A DNA stretch of 64,000 nucleotides from JAAYHV01 sp964400515 (GTDB taxonomy: Bacteria > Bacillota > Clostridia > Peptostreptococcales > Anaerovoracaceae). The notes under the pieces are model-generated. The model did no database searches. It was not told the DNA's origin and saw only the letters and a list, made by a program, of their open reading frames with translations. Location of the stretch: assembly GCA_964400515.1 (NCBI GenBank), contig CAYNTJ010000006.1:62001-126000 (forward strand), read 5' to 3'. Position 1 is the stretch's first letter. Each line of letters opens with the position of its first letter. Of this stretch, positions 36,070-45,236 are shown piece by piece. The translations under genes and the position numbers were made by a program.

Positions 36070-37068
36070 ATGAGTATATTATTGACAGGAGGGGCGGGTT
36101 ATATAGGATCCCATACAGCAGTTGAGTTAATTGAGGCAGGCCATGAAGTAATAATAGTTGATAATTACTATAACAGTAAACCTGAAATAATTAAAAAAAT
36201 AGAAGCGATAACCGGTAAAAAAATAGAAGCATATGAGATTGATTGCACCGATTATGAACAATTAAAAGTACTGTTTGATGAGAAGAAAATAGAAGGGGTT
36301 GTACACTTTGCCGGGTATAAGGCTGTGGGGGAATCCGTGGAGAAGCCACTTAAATATTATGAAAATAATATAAACTCCGCTATAACGGTTTTAAAACTAA
36401 TGAAGGAATACAATATAAATAAATTCGTATTCAGTTCATCCGCAACGGTTTATGGGGATGCTAAAACGGTGCCCTGCGATGAGACTATGGAAACGGGCTG
36501 CACTAATCCTTATGGCTGGACAAAATATATGATTGAACAGATAGTTAAAGATGTGGCTGTTTCTTGGCCTGAATTCAGTGGAGTTCTTTTAAGATATTTT
36601 AATCCCATAGGAGCCCACAAAAGTGGACTTATCGGAGAAAAAAACAATGATATACCCAATAATTTAATGCCTTATATAACGATGGTGGCAGATGGGAAAT
36701 TGGATAAACTTAAGGTTTTTGGCAATGACTATGACACAAAAGACGGCACGGGGGTAAGAGACTATATTCATGTTGTTGACTTGGCAAAGGGACATGTAAA
36801 GGCAATGGAATATGCCCATAGCAAAAAGGGTATAGAAGTTATTAATCTTGGAACGGGAACGGGATACAGCGTACTTGAGGTTATAAAAACCTTTGAAAAG
36901 GCCAATGATATAAAAATTGATTATGAAATTGTCGGTAGAAGGCAAGGAGATATTGCGGAAATTTATGCTGATACAAAAAAGGCAAAAAAATTACTTGATT
37001 GGGAAGCTGAAGAATCTCTTATGGATATGTGTAAAGATGCATGGAGATGGGGAAAAAATAATTTTTAG
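36070..37068 (+). CDS. galE: UDP-glucose 4-epimerase
   Basis: Short-chain dehydrogenase-like enzyme that interconverts UDP-galactose and UDP-glucose with bound NAD. The 332-residue protein has the Rossmann motif GGAGYIGSH at the N-terminus, FSSSATVYGD, and the catalytic pair Y148/K152 in YGWTK. It starts one base after the mutase stop. It is the epimerase step of the Leloir route, in a locus that also encodes a galactokinase domain but no GalT. Confidence 0.95.
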   Translation: MSILLTGGAGYIGSHTAVELIEAGHEVIIVDNYYNSKPEIIKKIEAITGKKIEAYEIDCTDYEQLKVLFDEKKIEGVVHFAGYKAVGESVEKPLKYYENNINSAITVLKLMKEYNINKFVFSSSATVYGDAKTVPCDETMETGCTNPYGWTKYMIEQIVKDVAVSWPEFSGVLLRYFNPIGAHKSGLIGEKNNDIPNNLMPYITMVADGKLDKLKVFGNDYDTKDGTGVRDYIHVVDLAKGHVKAMEYAHSKKGIEVINLGTGTGYSVLEVIKTFEKANDIKIDYEIVGRRQGDIAEIYADTKKAKKLLDWEAEESLMDMCKDAWRWGKNNF

Positions 37069-37080
37069 TAGGATGGGGCA

Positions 37081-38982
37081 ATGGATATAAAAATTAGATT
37101 AAAAAATATTGATAACTACAGGGAACTCTTTGAAGCTTTGCCAATGCATGTTTTTTGGAAAGATGTTAATCATATTTATCTTGGAGCAAATTCAAAATAC
37201 ATCATAAGTAATAACTTTGTCAAAGATGAATTTATAGGTAAATCCGATTACGAACTTTTTGATAAAAATTTTGCCGATCAATTTGTAAGGGGAGATCAGA
37301 TTGCATTGACCGGGGTTGTTTACGAGGATAAGCCGGAACCTAACTTAAACAATTTGGACGGAAGAAGGATATTTAAAGCAATAAAAGTGCCTCTTTATGA
37401 TGAAGAGGATAATGTGGTGGGAATTTTGGGTCTTGTTCAAGATTTGACTGTGGAAGAAAGCGAAGTAATAAATGCACTGAATACGGGGTATTATAAATTA
37501 CAAAAAGAGATTTTGGATACTATGACATCTTCTGTTTTGGTAATTGACCCAAGGGATTATACAATACTTTTTGCCAATAAAAATGCGGAAAAGCTTTTTA
37601 AGATTAATAAAGAGGGTATGATTAATCGCAAATGCCATATGGCACTGGCTAATAGGGAAAAGCCTTGTGAGTGGTGTAAGCTTTTTGATGAGAAATCACA
37701 AAAGGAATATATGGAAACCAGAATTTACTCCCAGGATAAATTTGTTAAGCTTCATGTGGAAAAGATAACCTGGAACGGCAGAGAAGCACTGATTAGGTAC
37801 GACGAAGATATCACAGATATAAAAAAGGCTGCCGAGGAGATGTCAAGGGTAAGACAGGAAAGTGAAATGAAAAATAAATTCCTGGCTAATATGAGCCATG
37901 ATATAAGGACTCCCCTTAATGCGGTTTTGGGATTAGCGGAATTGGGATTGGAAGCGGACAATGCTGAAGATAAAGACGATATAATAAAAAAAATTCTGAG
38001 CTCGGGGAAATATTTATCAAAAATACTAAGTGATATACTTGATATGACTAAAATAGCAGCTGGTGAAATTAAGATAGAAGAAACTAAAGTATATGTTCCT
38101 AAATTTGAAAAAGAACTTATTACAATACTAAAAGCCCAAGCGGATAGTAAAAATATAAATTTGAATTTTCAATTTTCGGAGGAACATGATTATCTTTTGT
38201 TTGATAAAAATCATGTAATGCAAATTCTCATTAATTTGTTAAATAATGCAATAAAATATACAAAAGAAGGCGGAACTGTAACATTTAGAAATAAATTTGA
38301 AATTGATGAATATGGAAGAAGTTACTGCAACTGTACCATAGCTGATAATGGCATTGGAATATCGGAAGATTTTATTGAGAAGATGTATGTACCTTTTGAA
38401 CGGGATACAAGGGTGGATAAAGGTAACTACGAAGGAACGGGCCTTGGTTTATCAATAGTTAGATTTTTATTGGATGCCATGAACGGAAGTATTAAATGCA
38501 AGTCAAAAGAAGGCGAAGGTACTGAGTTTGCCGTTAGAGTACCTGTCAAAATAATAGATGAAAAAAATCAAAATGAGTATGATTCTCAAAATAAAGTGGC
38601 TTATGAAAAGGCTTTAGAGGGTTTGAATGTATTAGTGGTGGAAGATATTGATATCAATGCTTATGTTGTTACTAAGCTTTTAAGCAGCAAAAACATTAAT
38701 TCTGAAGTGGTGAAAAACGGAAAAGAAGCCATAGATTTTATGGAATCGGACAAGAAAGACTTGATAGATGTGATACTTATGGATATAAAAATGCCTGTTT
38801 TGGATGGTCTTAAGGCTACAAAAATATTGAGGGGAAAAGGCATTAAGATTCCGATAATCGGACTGTCTGCAAATGCCTTCGAGGAGGACATAAGGGCAAG
38901 TGAAGAAGCAGGGATGGATGCATATTTATCTAAGCCTATTAATATAGATGAATTGATATCAAAACTTAAAGAGTTAGTATAA
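37081..38982 (+). CDS. PAS-containing hybrid histidine kinase with receiver domain
   Basis: A 633-residue protein with no membrane segment, so probably a cytoplasmic sensor. Order: a PAS domain (about 10-130, MHVFWKDVNHIYLGAN), a second PAS-like domain (about 145-255, with cysteines C189, C198 and C201), a HisKA domain with H273 in MSHDIRTPLN, HATPase with NLLNNAIKYTKEGG and GTGLGLSIV, and a receiver domain with D568 in LMDIKMPVLDG and K in LSKPIN. It is the last gene of the pgi operon, 12 bases after galE. No separate output protein is adjacent, so the target is unknown. A sugar- or redox-linked signal is speculation. Confidence 0.88.
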   Translation: MDIKIRLKNIDNYRELFEALPMHVFWKDVNHIYLGANSKYIISNNFVKDEFIGKSDYELFDKNFADQFVRGDQIALTGVVYEDKPEPNLNNLDGRRIFKAIKVPLYDEEDNVVGILGLVQDLTVEESEVINALNTGYYKLQKEILDTMTSSVLVIDPRDYTILFANKNAEKLFKINKEGMINRKCHMALANREKPCEWCKLFDEKSQKEYMETRIYSQDKFVKLHVEKITWNGREALIRYDEDITDIKKAAEEMSRVRQESEMKNKFLANMSHDIRTPLNAVLGLAELGLEADNAEDKDDIIKKILSSGKYLSKILSDILDMTKIAAGEIKIEETKVYVPKFEKELITILKAQADSKNINLNFQFSEEHDYLLFDKNHVMQILINLLNNAIKYTKEGGTVTFRNKFEIDEYGRSYCNCTIADNGIGISEDFIEKMYVPFERDTRVDKGNYEGTGLGLSIVRFLLDAMNGSIKCKSKEGEGTEFAVRVPVKIIDEKNQNEYDSQNKVAYEKALEGLNVLVVEDIDINAYVVTKLLSSKNINSEVVKNGKEAIDFMESDKKDLIDVILMDIKMPVLDGLKATKILRGKGIKIPIIGLSANAFEEDIRASEEAGMDAYLSKPINIDELISKLKELV

Positions 38983-39010
38983 AAAAGCGCGCTGAGGTCA
39001 GCGCGTTTTG
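38981..39010. terminator. Bidirectional terminator between convergent genes
   Basis: CGCGCTG (38988-38994) pairs with CAGCGCG (38999-39005) around AGGT, with A runs before and T runs after, so it can work on both strands. Confidence 0.85.
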
Positions 39011-39011
39011 A

Positions 39012-39917
39012 CTATTTCCAAAGAACCATAGGATATTTTCCATTTTTTTTCATCTTTTTTATGGATTCCGTAACCACCGGTTTGTCTTCTTTATATGTGA
39101 CACCAAACCATTTATCATTTGATGATAATACTTCCACTTTGATGAGGTTTTTCTTAATTAGGTTATCAATCATGGTAGGTAGCAGATACTCTCCCTTAAG
39201 GGGGTTTATCATCATGGTTTTATCCAAAAATTCGGGGAAACCCTTTTTTGCATAATCAAGGAAAGATGCATCAATTCCCCACATATTCATTGAGACTTGA
39301 GTGCCGGGTTTTATTTCAAGCTCTTTGTCGCTTTCATAATAAACTATTTTTTCACCCTTTTTTTCTATATCATAGGTTTCTTTTAAATTAATCAATTTAT
39401 TATCTTCCGAAGTTTTACAAACACCCCTTGTTACGCTACCGTTTTCCGAAAGAGTATTTTCGATATTGTATCCCACCATGCAGTAATCTTCCTTGGAAGC
39501 CTTTGTTAGCAAATAATCATATATTTTTACAAAAGCCTCTTTACCATAATAATCATCGGCATTAATAACCGCAAAGGGAGAATCAATAATATCTCTTGCA
39601 GCCAATATGGCATGGCAAGTACCCCAAGGCTTTGTTCTGCCATCTGGTAATTCATATCCCTGTGGTAAGTCGTTTAAGCTTTGATAAGCGTATTTAACGT
39701 CAAAATATTTACCGGATCCTTTTTCTATGAAGCTTTTGAAGGCTTCTTCGAAATCGTGCCTTATAACAAATACAACTTTTCTAAACCCTGCTTCATATGC
39801 ATCATACAGCGAAAAGTCCATTATTATTTCGCCTTCTTCTGTTACAGGATCAATCTGCTTGAAGCCACCGTATCTGCTTCCCATTCCCGCTGCCATTATT
39901 AGTAATATTGGTTCCAT
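39012..39917 (-). CDS. Sugar-phosphate nucleotidyltransferase
   Basis: A 301-residue NTP_transferase-fold enzyme that joins a sugar-1-phosphate to a nucleotide. The N-terminal signature is IMAAGMGSRYGGFKQI, with the usual G-x-G-x-R and lysine; NADDYYGKEAFVKIYDYL holds the metal aspartate. It lacks the hexapeptide repeats of GlmU/GlgC-type enzymes. It is alone on the minus strand between galE/kinase and the glycosidase genes. Its base and sugar cannot be read from sequence. Given a galactokinase and epimerase but no galT nearby, a UTP:(galactose/glucose)-1-P uridylyltransferase is a reasonable guess. AAGGAG precedes the ATG. Confidence 0.85.
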   Translation of the reverse strand: MEPILLIMAAGMGSRYGGFKQIDPVTEEGEIIMDFSLYDAYEAGFRKVVFVIRHDFEEAFKSFIEKGSGKYFDVKYAYQSLNDLPQGYELPDGRTKPWGTCHAILAARDIIDSPFAVINADDYYGKEAFVKIYDYLLTKASKEDYCMVGYNIENTLSENGSVTRGVCKTSEDNKLINLKETYDIEKKGEKIVYYESDKELEIKPGTQVSMNMWGIDASFLDYAKKGFPEFLDKTMMINPLKGEYLLPTMIDNLIKKNLIKVEVLSSNDKWFGVTYKEDKPVVTESIKKMKKNGKYPMVLWK

Positions 39918-40015
39918 AGCTTGCTCCTTTTCAGTAATCTTGTTTTTCTATTTTAACATTATACCAAGGCTAAGTAAAGAAACAATAAGGTAGTGCAAAA
40001 AATATTGATAGGGTG

Positions 40016-40021
40016 TATAAT
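40016..40021 (+). promoter_or_regulatory. -10 element of the glycosidase operon
   Basis: TATAAT directly preceded by TG, 28 bases before the GH2 start; no convincing -35. Confidence 0.35.
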
Positions 40022-40049
40022 TATTTTATATTAAGTTTGTGAGGTTTTT

Positions 40050-42413
40050 ATGAAAATTTCGATTAACGATGAATGGAATTATTTTGATAAATTCAGTTGT
40101 GACTTCATAAAGGAAAAGAAGGACGGAGAAGTCGTTAGATTACCCCATACCTTTGAAGTGCTAAAAGCAAATTATGTAAAGGCTGAAGACTATCAAAAGG
40201 ATGCTCTTTATACTAAATCATTCAAAATGGATGATAAGTGGGTTGATAAGAGAATTTTTTTATATGTGGAGGGAGCGGGCCATCATTCTTATGTTTACTT
40301 AAACGGAACCTTACTAAAAGAACATAAATGCGGTTATACTGCCTATGAAGTGGAGCTTACCGATTATATTTTAAAGGAAAACCTATTAGCTATCAGGGTT
40401 GACAGCAGAGAAAATTCTGAAATACCACCATTTGGCGGTACAGTTGATTATTTGGGATACAGTGGTCTTTACAGGGAGGTTAGTCTATATATTAGAAATC
40501 AGTCATATATTGATGATGTTTATGTGCATACGGAAAAATCAACCCTATATGCCGATGTTTGTTTTAAAACGGAGAAAGACAATATAACGGTTGAATTTGA
40601 GCTGTTAGATGGTGAAAATAAAATTAATGTCTTGGTTAAAGAGACGGAAAAGAATAAGTATGAAATAAAGCCTAAAGAAGATATAGCCATGTGGGATATT
40701 GAGTCTCCCAAACTGTATCGTCTAAAGGTTAAAGCCATATTAGAGAATCAACTTTTGGATGAATATACTGTCAGATTTGGATTTAGAGATATCGTTTTTA
40801 ATAAAGAAGGATTCTTTCTAAACGGTAAGAAAATAAAGATAAGGGGATTAAACAGGCATCAATCATATCCCTATGTTGGTTATGCAATGCCGGAAAGTGC
40901 CCAATATTCAGATGCAAGAATACTAAAAAAGGAGCTGTCATTAAATGCTGTAAGAACTTCCCATTACCCTCAATCAAAGCATTTTATAAATGCTTGTGAC
41001 GAGTTGGGATTGCTTGTCTTTACGGAAATTCCGGGATGGCAGCATATCGGTGATGAAAAGTGGCAGGAAATTTCAATAAATAATGTTAAAGATATGGTGC
41101 TTCAATATAGAAATCATCCTTCAATAATTATGTGGGGAGTTAGGATAAATGAATCCAAGGATTTGGATGAATTCTATTACAAAACAAATAAAGCAGCAAG
41201 AGATTTGGATCCCTTTAGGCCAACCGGTGGGGTCAGATGCTACGATAAGAGCAACCTCCTTGAAGATGTATATACCTTTAATGATTTTAGTTTTAACGGT
41301 TCAAATGACGGAGCAAGGGGAAGGAAATCCGTTACAGGAAGGGATGATGTTCCATACTTGGTAACGGAATACAATGGACACATGTTCCCCACCAAGCCCT
41401 TTGATTCGGAAGCTCACCTATTGGAACATGCATTGAGGCATGCAAGGGTTGTGGATTCATATAGTCATAGAAGTGATATAGCAGGGGGCTTTGGCTGGTG
41501 CATGTCGGATTATCAAACCCATGTGGATTTTGGGGGAGATGATATGGTGTGTTACCATGGCGTATGTGATATGTTTAGGAATTTAAAACCTGCGGGATAT
41601 TTTTATCAAAGCCAAGAAGACGATTTAAAGGTTTTGGAGGTGATGCCTTCAATGAACCTTGGAGAAAATCCTGAAAGCAGACTTGGTAAATTATATGCTT
41701 TTACAAATATGGACTATGTTGAACTGTATGTAGATGACATATACATTAATAGATTTTACCCAAAGGGAGATATGTATAAGGCGTTAAAGCATCCCCCAAT
41801 AGAGATAGATGATATTATAGGAAATAAACTGGACAACGAAAATTACGGTGAGGGAATCAAAAAAGATATTAAGTATCTACTGAAAAGATATTCGGATGTT
41901 GGACTTTCGGGATTTACAATTAAAGATAAGATAAAGGCGATTAAGCTTATGACATTTTACGGTTTAAAACCAATGGATTTCACAAGACTTTATGAAAAAT
42001 ATATTGGTAACTGGGGAGGAGAGAGACCTAAATTTAAATTCATAGGATATAAAGAAGGGGAAGAATCCATATCAGTTACTAAGGGAGCATATAAAGAATG
42101 TGACTTGGAAGTGATTGTTGATAAAACCCATTTGATTGAAAAAGAAACCTATGATGTTGCTTCGGTAAGATTACGAATGCTTAATCAGTTTAATCAGATT
42201 ATGAGATACTACCAAGAACCTCTTTTGATGGAAACAGAAGGACCTATAATGATATTGGGGCCAAAGATTGTCAGTTTAAAAGGAGGAATGGGAGGAACCT
42301 ACATTAAGACCATGGGTAAAGGGGGAAAAGGAAGACTTAAAATAACTTATGGAGATAATATTATTAAAAGCATGGATTTTAATATAACAATAGGAGAGGT
42401 GGATAGATTATGA
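40050..42413 (+). CDS. Glycoside hydrolase family 2 protein (beta-galactosidase/beta-glucuronidase type)
   Basis: A 787-residue cytoplasmic enzyme (no signal peptide). It has the N-terminal jelly-roll sugar-binding domain (GAGHHSYVYLNG), an Ig-like domain, and the TIM barrel with NRHQSYP, VRTSHYPQ, acid/base E368 in RINES and nucleophile E440 in VTEYNGH. These are the GH2 landmarks. The C-terminal part is longer than in the smallest members. Its substrate could be a beta-galactoside or beta-glucuronide; the locus argues for galactosides. Its stop overlaps the next gene by four bases (ATGA), making it the first gene of the GH2-GT-GPH-fusion operon. Confidence 0.92.
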   Translation: MKISINDEWNYFDKFSCDFIKEKKDGEVVRLPHTFEVLKANYVKAEDYQKDALYTKSFKMDDKWVDKRIFLYVEGAGHHSYVYLNGTLLKEHKCGYTAYEVELTDYILKENLLAIRVDSRENSEIPPFGGTVDYLGYSGLYREVSLYIRNQSYIDDVYVHTEKSTLYADVCFKTEKDNITVEFELLDGENKINVLVKETEKNKYEIKPKEDIAMWDIESPKLYRLKVKAILENQLLDEYTVRFGFRDIVFNKEGFFLNGKKIKIRGLNRHQSYPYVGYAMPESAQYSDARILKKELSLNAVRTSHYPQSKHFINACDELGLLVFTEIPGWQHIGDEKWQEISINNVKDMVLQYRNHPSIIMWGVRINESKDLDEFYYKTNKAARDLDPFRPTGGVRCYDKSNLLEDVYTFNDFSFNGSNDGARGRKSVTGRDDVPYLVTEYNGHMFPTKPFDSEAHLLEHALRHARVVDSYSHRSDIAGGFGWCMSDYQTHVDFGGDDMVCYHGVCDMFRNLKPAGYFYQSQEDDLKVLEVMPSMNLGENPESRLGKLYAFTNMDYVELYVDDIYINRFYPKGDMYKALKHPPIEIDDIIGNKLDNENYGEGIKKDIKYLLKRYSDVGLSGFTIKDKIKAIKLMTFYGLKPMDFTRLYEKYIGNWGGERPKFKFIGYKEGEESISVTKGAYKECDLEVIVDKTHLIEKETYDVASVRLRMLNQFNQIMRYYQEPLLMETEGPIMILGPKIVSLKGGMGGTYIKTMGKGGKGRLKITYGDNIIKSMDFNITIGEVDRL

Positions 42414-43870
42414 CAGATAGGACAAAGGAAATTTTTGGTAACAAAATGTCCGATAAAACAATATTAAAGGCTGAAAAATCCAAGGAAAAATTCATTAATC
42501 AATTTGGAGATGACGGGGATTTGCCATATTGCTATCATCTGGAAAAAAATAAGACATTAAACGATATAATGGGTGTCAGGAATATGGTTTTGGGTAAGGC
42601 TGAGGATATCAGTAATGACAAAGCCATTATTATAGGGAACATCAGAATGGGTTTTGGTCATTACAGAATATCAATGGCAATGGCCTCTGCAGCTAATTCC
42701 ATGGGATATACCCCTTACTGGATGGATTTAAATTCAATGAGAATTTCTACGGGGGGAAAAGTAATTGATAGTCAAAATAAGCTGTATTCACTGGGCTCTA
42801 GGCTGTCTTCAAAAAGTAAAATATTTAATAAATACTATTGGGAACCGTTGAATTATGAAGGATTTAAGAAAATTTCATACAACGCGGTGGACCAAAAAAA
42901 TGCGGAGCTTATGGCACCGCTTTTCAAGGAAATACCAAAGGATATACCTGTGGTTGCAACCCATGTATGGCCGGCACAAGCTGCTTTGCATGGTGAAATG
43001 AAATATGTGGTAAATGCAATACCCGATAATTGGCCTATGGCATTACATCTTGCCGAAGGCAGTTATCATACTGTACAAACCCATTCCGCTTACCTGGGAT
43101 ATAGGCTGTTGAAGGGTATGGACGGAGATAATGTATTAAAACCGATTCCATCAAAGTATATTGAAGAAACCGGTCATTATATAGATCATGAAATTGTTTC
43201 TAATATAAAGGCTGACTGTAAAAGAAGAATGAAAAGAAGAAAAAACAATATGCCGGTTAGATTCCTGTTGACCATAGGCGGAGCCGGGGCACAAGGGGAT
43301 ATATTTAAAAGCATAATTGAATTTTTGATGCCATATGTAAAGAAAAAAGAAGCAGTAATATTTGTCAATGTGGGAGATTACAAGAATGTTTGGGACGGAC
43401 TTAGGAAAAGCATTGCCGAACTTGATAGGGTTAGCATGGAACATTTTAATGATTGGGAAAAATCTGTTAAATATACCGATCATTGGTTGGATAATGAAAT
43501 ATACGGAATCCATGCATTTTATCATGAAGATATATTTGAAGCGGTATATATTACAAATCTGTTGATGAGATGCTCAGATGTCTTGGTAACAAAGCCAAGT
43601 GAACTTTCTTTTTATCCTGTTCCAAAGCTTTTTATTAAAAGGGTCGGGGGCCATGAAAAATGGGGAGCAATTCATTCATCCGAATTGGGAGACGGAACTG
43701 TTGAATGTGAAGATGTTCCTAATACTATTCAAATGGTAAAATTGATTATGGAAGATAACGAGATTATAAAGATGATGTGTGAAAATATAATGCAGAATCA
43801 TAAAATTGGAATTTATAACGGAGCATATAATGTGATTAAGAAGGCAATTCAAATTAAGGAGGAAAGGTAG
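42410..43870 (+). CDS. GT-B-like glycosyltransferase-related protein of unknown substrate
   Basis: A 486-residue soluble protein. GNIRMGFGHYRISMAMASAA (about 77-96) resembles the glycine-rich GxGHxR loop of MurG/MGDG-synthase-like GT28 enzymes, and LLTIGGAGAQGD later in the chain resembles their GGSQGA nucleotide-binding start. SDVLVTKPSELSFYPVP sits where those enzymes bind the donor. I know no function for this family; it may be a glycosyltransferase, phosphorylase-like or a binding protein. It is embedded in the galactoside operon, overlapping GH2 by four bases and one base before the symporter, so its role should concern a galactose-containing sugar or UDP-sugar. Confidence 0.65.
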   Translation: MTDRTKEIFGNKMSDKTILKAEKSKEKFINQFGDDGDLPYCYHLEKNKTLNDIMGVRNMVLGKAEDISNDKAIIIGNIRMGFGHYRISMAMASAANSMGYTPYWMDLNSMRISTGGKVIDSQNKLYSLGSRLSSKSKIFNKYYWEPLNYEGFKKISYNAVDQKNAELMAPLFKEIPKDIPVVATHVWPAQAALHGEMKYVVNAIPDNWPMALHLAEGSYHTVQTHSAYLGYRLLKGMDGDNVLKPIPSKYIEETGHYIDHEIVSNIKADCKRRMKRRKNNMPVRFLLTIGGAGAQGDIFKSIIEFLMPYVKKKEAVIFVNVGDYKNVWDGLRKSIAELDRVSMEHFNDWEKSVKYTDHWLDNEIYGIHAFYHEDIFEAVYITNLLMRCSDVLVTKPSELSFYPVPKLFIKRVGGHEKWGAIHSSELGDGTVECEDVPNTIQMVKLIMEDNEIIKMMCENIMQNHKIGIYNGAYNVIKKAIQIKEER

Positions 43871-43871
43871 T

Positions 43872-45236
43872 ATGAGACTATCAATTAGAGAAAAGGTTTC
43901 CTACGGCATGGGAGCTGTGGGCAAAGACATGGTTTATGCTTTTGTCTCAGGCTTTTTAATGTATTACTATAATACGGTGCTGGGCATATCCGCAACATTT
44001 ATAGGAATTTTGTTTATGGCGGCAAGGATATTTGATGCCGTAAATGATCCCTTTATGGGAGTTATAGTGGAGAAAACGAGAACGAGGTATGGTAAATTTA
44101 GACCATGGCTTTTAATCGGTACTTTAATCAATGCCGGAGTTCTTTATGCCATGTATTCTATCCCAGAGGGACTGGAGGGTAACAGCTTGCTGGTGTATGC
44201 ATCCGTTGCCTACATATTATGGGGTGTAACATATACAATAATGGATATACCTTATTGGTCAATGATACCCGCAATCACATCTCCCGGAAAGGAAAGGGAA
44301 AATGTTTCTGTTATTGCAAGGAGCTGTGCCGGCTTGGGATTTGCCATACCTACAGCCCTCGCTTTAGTCTTGGTGCCCATACTGGGGGGAGGAGACGAGA
44401 GACTTGGATTTAGCAGAGTATCAATTCTGATATGTGTATTCTTTATCCTGGGTATAATAGCAACGGTAACCAATGTAAAAGAAAAGCATGAAAGTAAGCA
44501 AAAGGCAACCACTGTTAAGGAAATGTTTGTGTCCTTATTCCGCAATGATCAAGCCATGATTGTTGTAATTGCAATTATCGTCTTTAATGCTTCGCTATAC
44601 TTGACAAATCAATTGGCAATATATTTCTTTAGATTTGATATAGGAAATGTTGAATTGTTTGGACTTTTTGCCACTGTGGGAGGAGCAGTTCAAATTCTTT
44701 CCATGGTAAGCTTGCCGCTGCTTAGGAAAAAATTTGAATGTAAAAAAATATTAATAGGAGCCATCATAACTACTTTAGTTGGTTATTCCATGCTGTTCAC
44801 ACTGGGAATATTAAATAATCAAAATATTATTTTGCTTTGCATAGCCGCTATAATAATATTCTTTGGCTTTGGACTGGCAACAGTGCTTACTACAATATTT
44901 TTGGCTGATACGGTTGATTACGGTCAATGGAAAAATAATCAAAGGAATGAAAGTGTGGTGTTTTCACTGCAAACCTTTGTTGTTAAGCTTGCATCTGCAA
45001 TTTCCGTATTAATTGCAGGAGTGGGCCTGGATTTGATTAAGCTTGATAAGGATGCGGCTATTCAAACGGTGTCCACTTTAAGTGGTTTGAGATTTTTAAT
45101 GATAATAGTTCCCATGGCAGGTCTTATAGTATCAATTCTGTTCTTTACATCTAAGTACAAATTGACAGAAAAGAGAATGGGAGAAATAATGGTGGACTTG
45201 AAGGACAGGCAAGAAGAGGTTGGTAATGATAACTAA
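43872..45236 (+). CDS. GPH-family sugar:cation symporter
   Basis: A 454-residue, 12-segment carrier of the glycoside-pentoside-hexuronide family (melibiose/lactose/glucuronide carriers). KVSYGMGAVGKDM at the N-terminus, then NDPFMGVIVEKTRTRYGKFRPWLL, the loop 2-3 signature, and YWSMIPAITSPGKERENVS are family landmarks. No PTS IIA-like tail is present. It would import the galactosides hydrolysed by the flanking GH2 and GH36 enzymes. Its last 11 bases overlap the start of the fusion gene. Confidence 0.93.
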   Translation: MRLSIREKVSYGMGAVGKDMVYAFVSGFLMYYYNTVLGISATFIGILFMAARIFDAVNDPFMGVIVEKTRTRYGKFRPWLLIGTLINAGVLYAMYSIPEGLEGNSLLVYASVAYILWGVTYTIMDIPYWSMIPAITSPGKERENVSVIARSCAGLGFAIPTALALVLVPILGGGDERLGFSRVSILICVFFILGIIATVTNVKEKHESKQKATTVKEMFVSLFRNDQAMIVVIAIIVFNASLYLTNQLAIYFFRFDIGNVELFGLFATVGGAVQILSMVSLPLLRKKFECKKILIGAIITTLVGYSMLFTLGILNNQNIILLCIAAIIIFFGFGLATVLTTIFLADTVDYGQWKNNQRNESVVFSLQTFVVKLASAISVLIAGVGLDLIKLDKDAAIQTVSTLSGLRFLMIIVPMAGLIVSILFFTSKYKLTEKRMGEIMVDLKDRQEEVGNDN

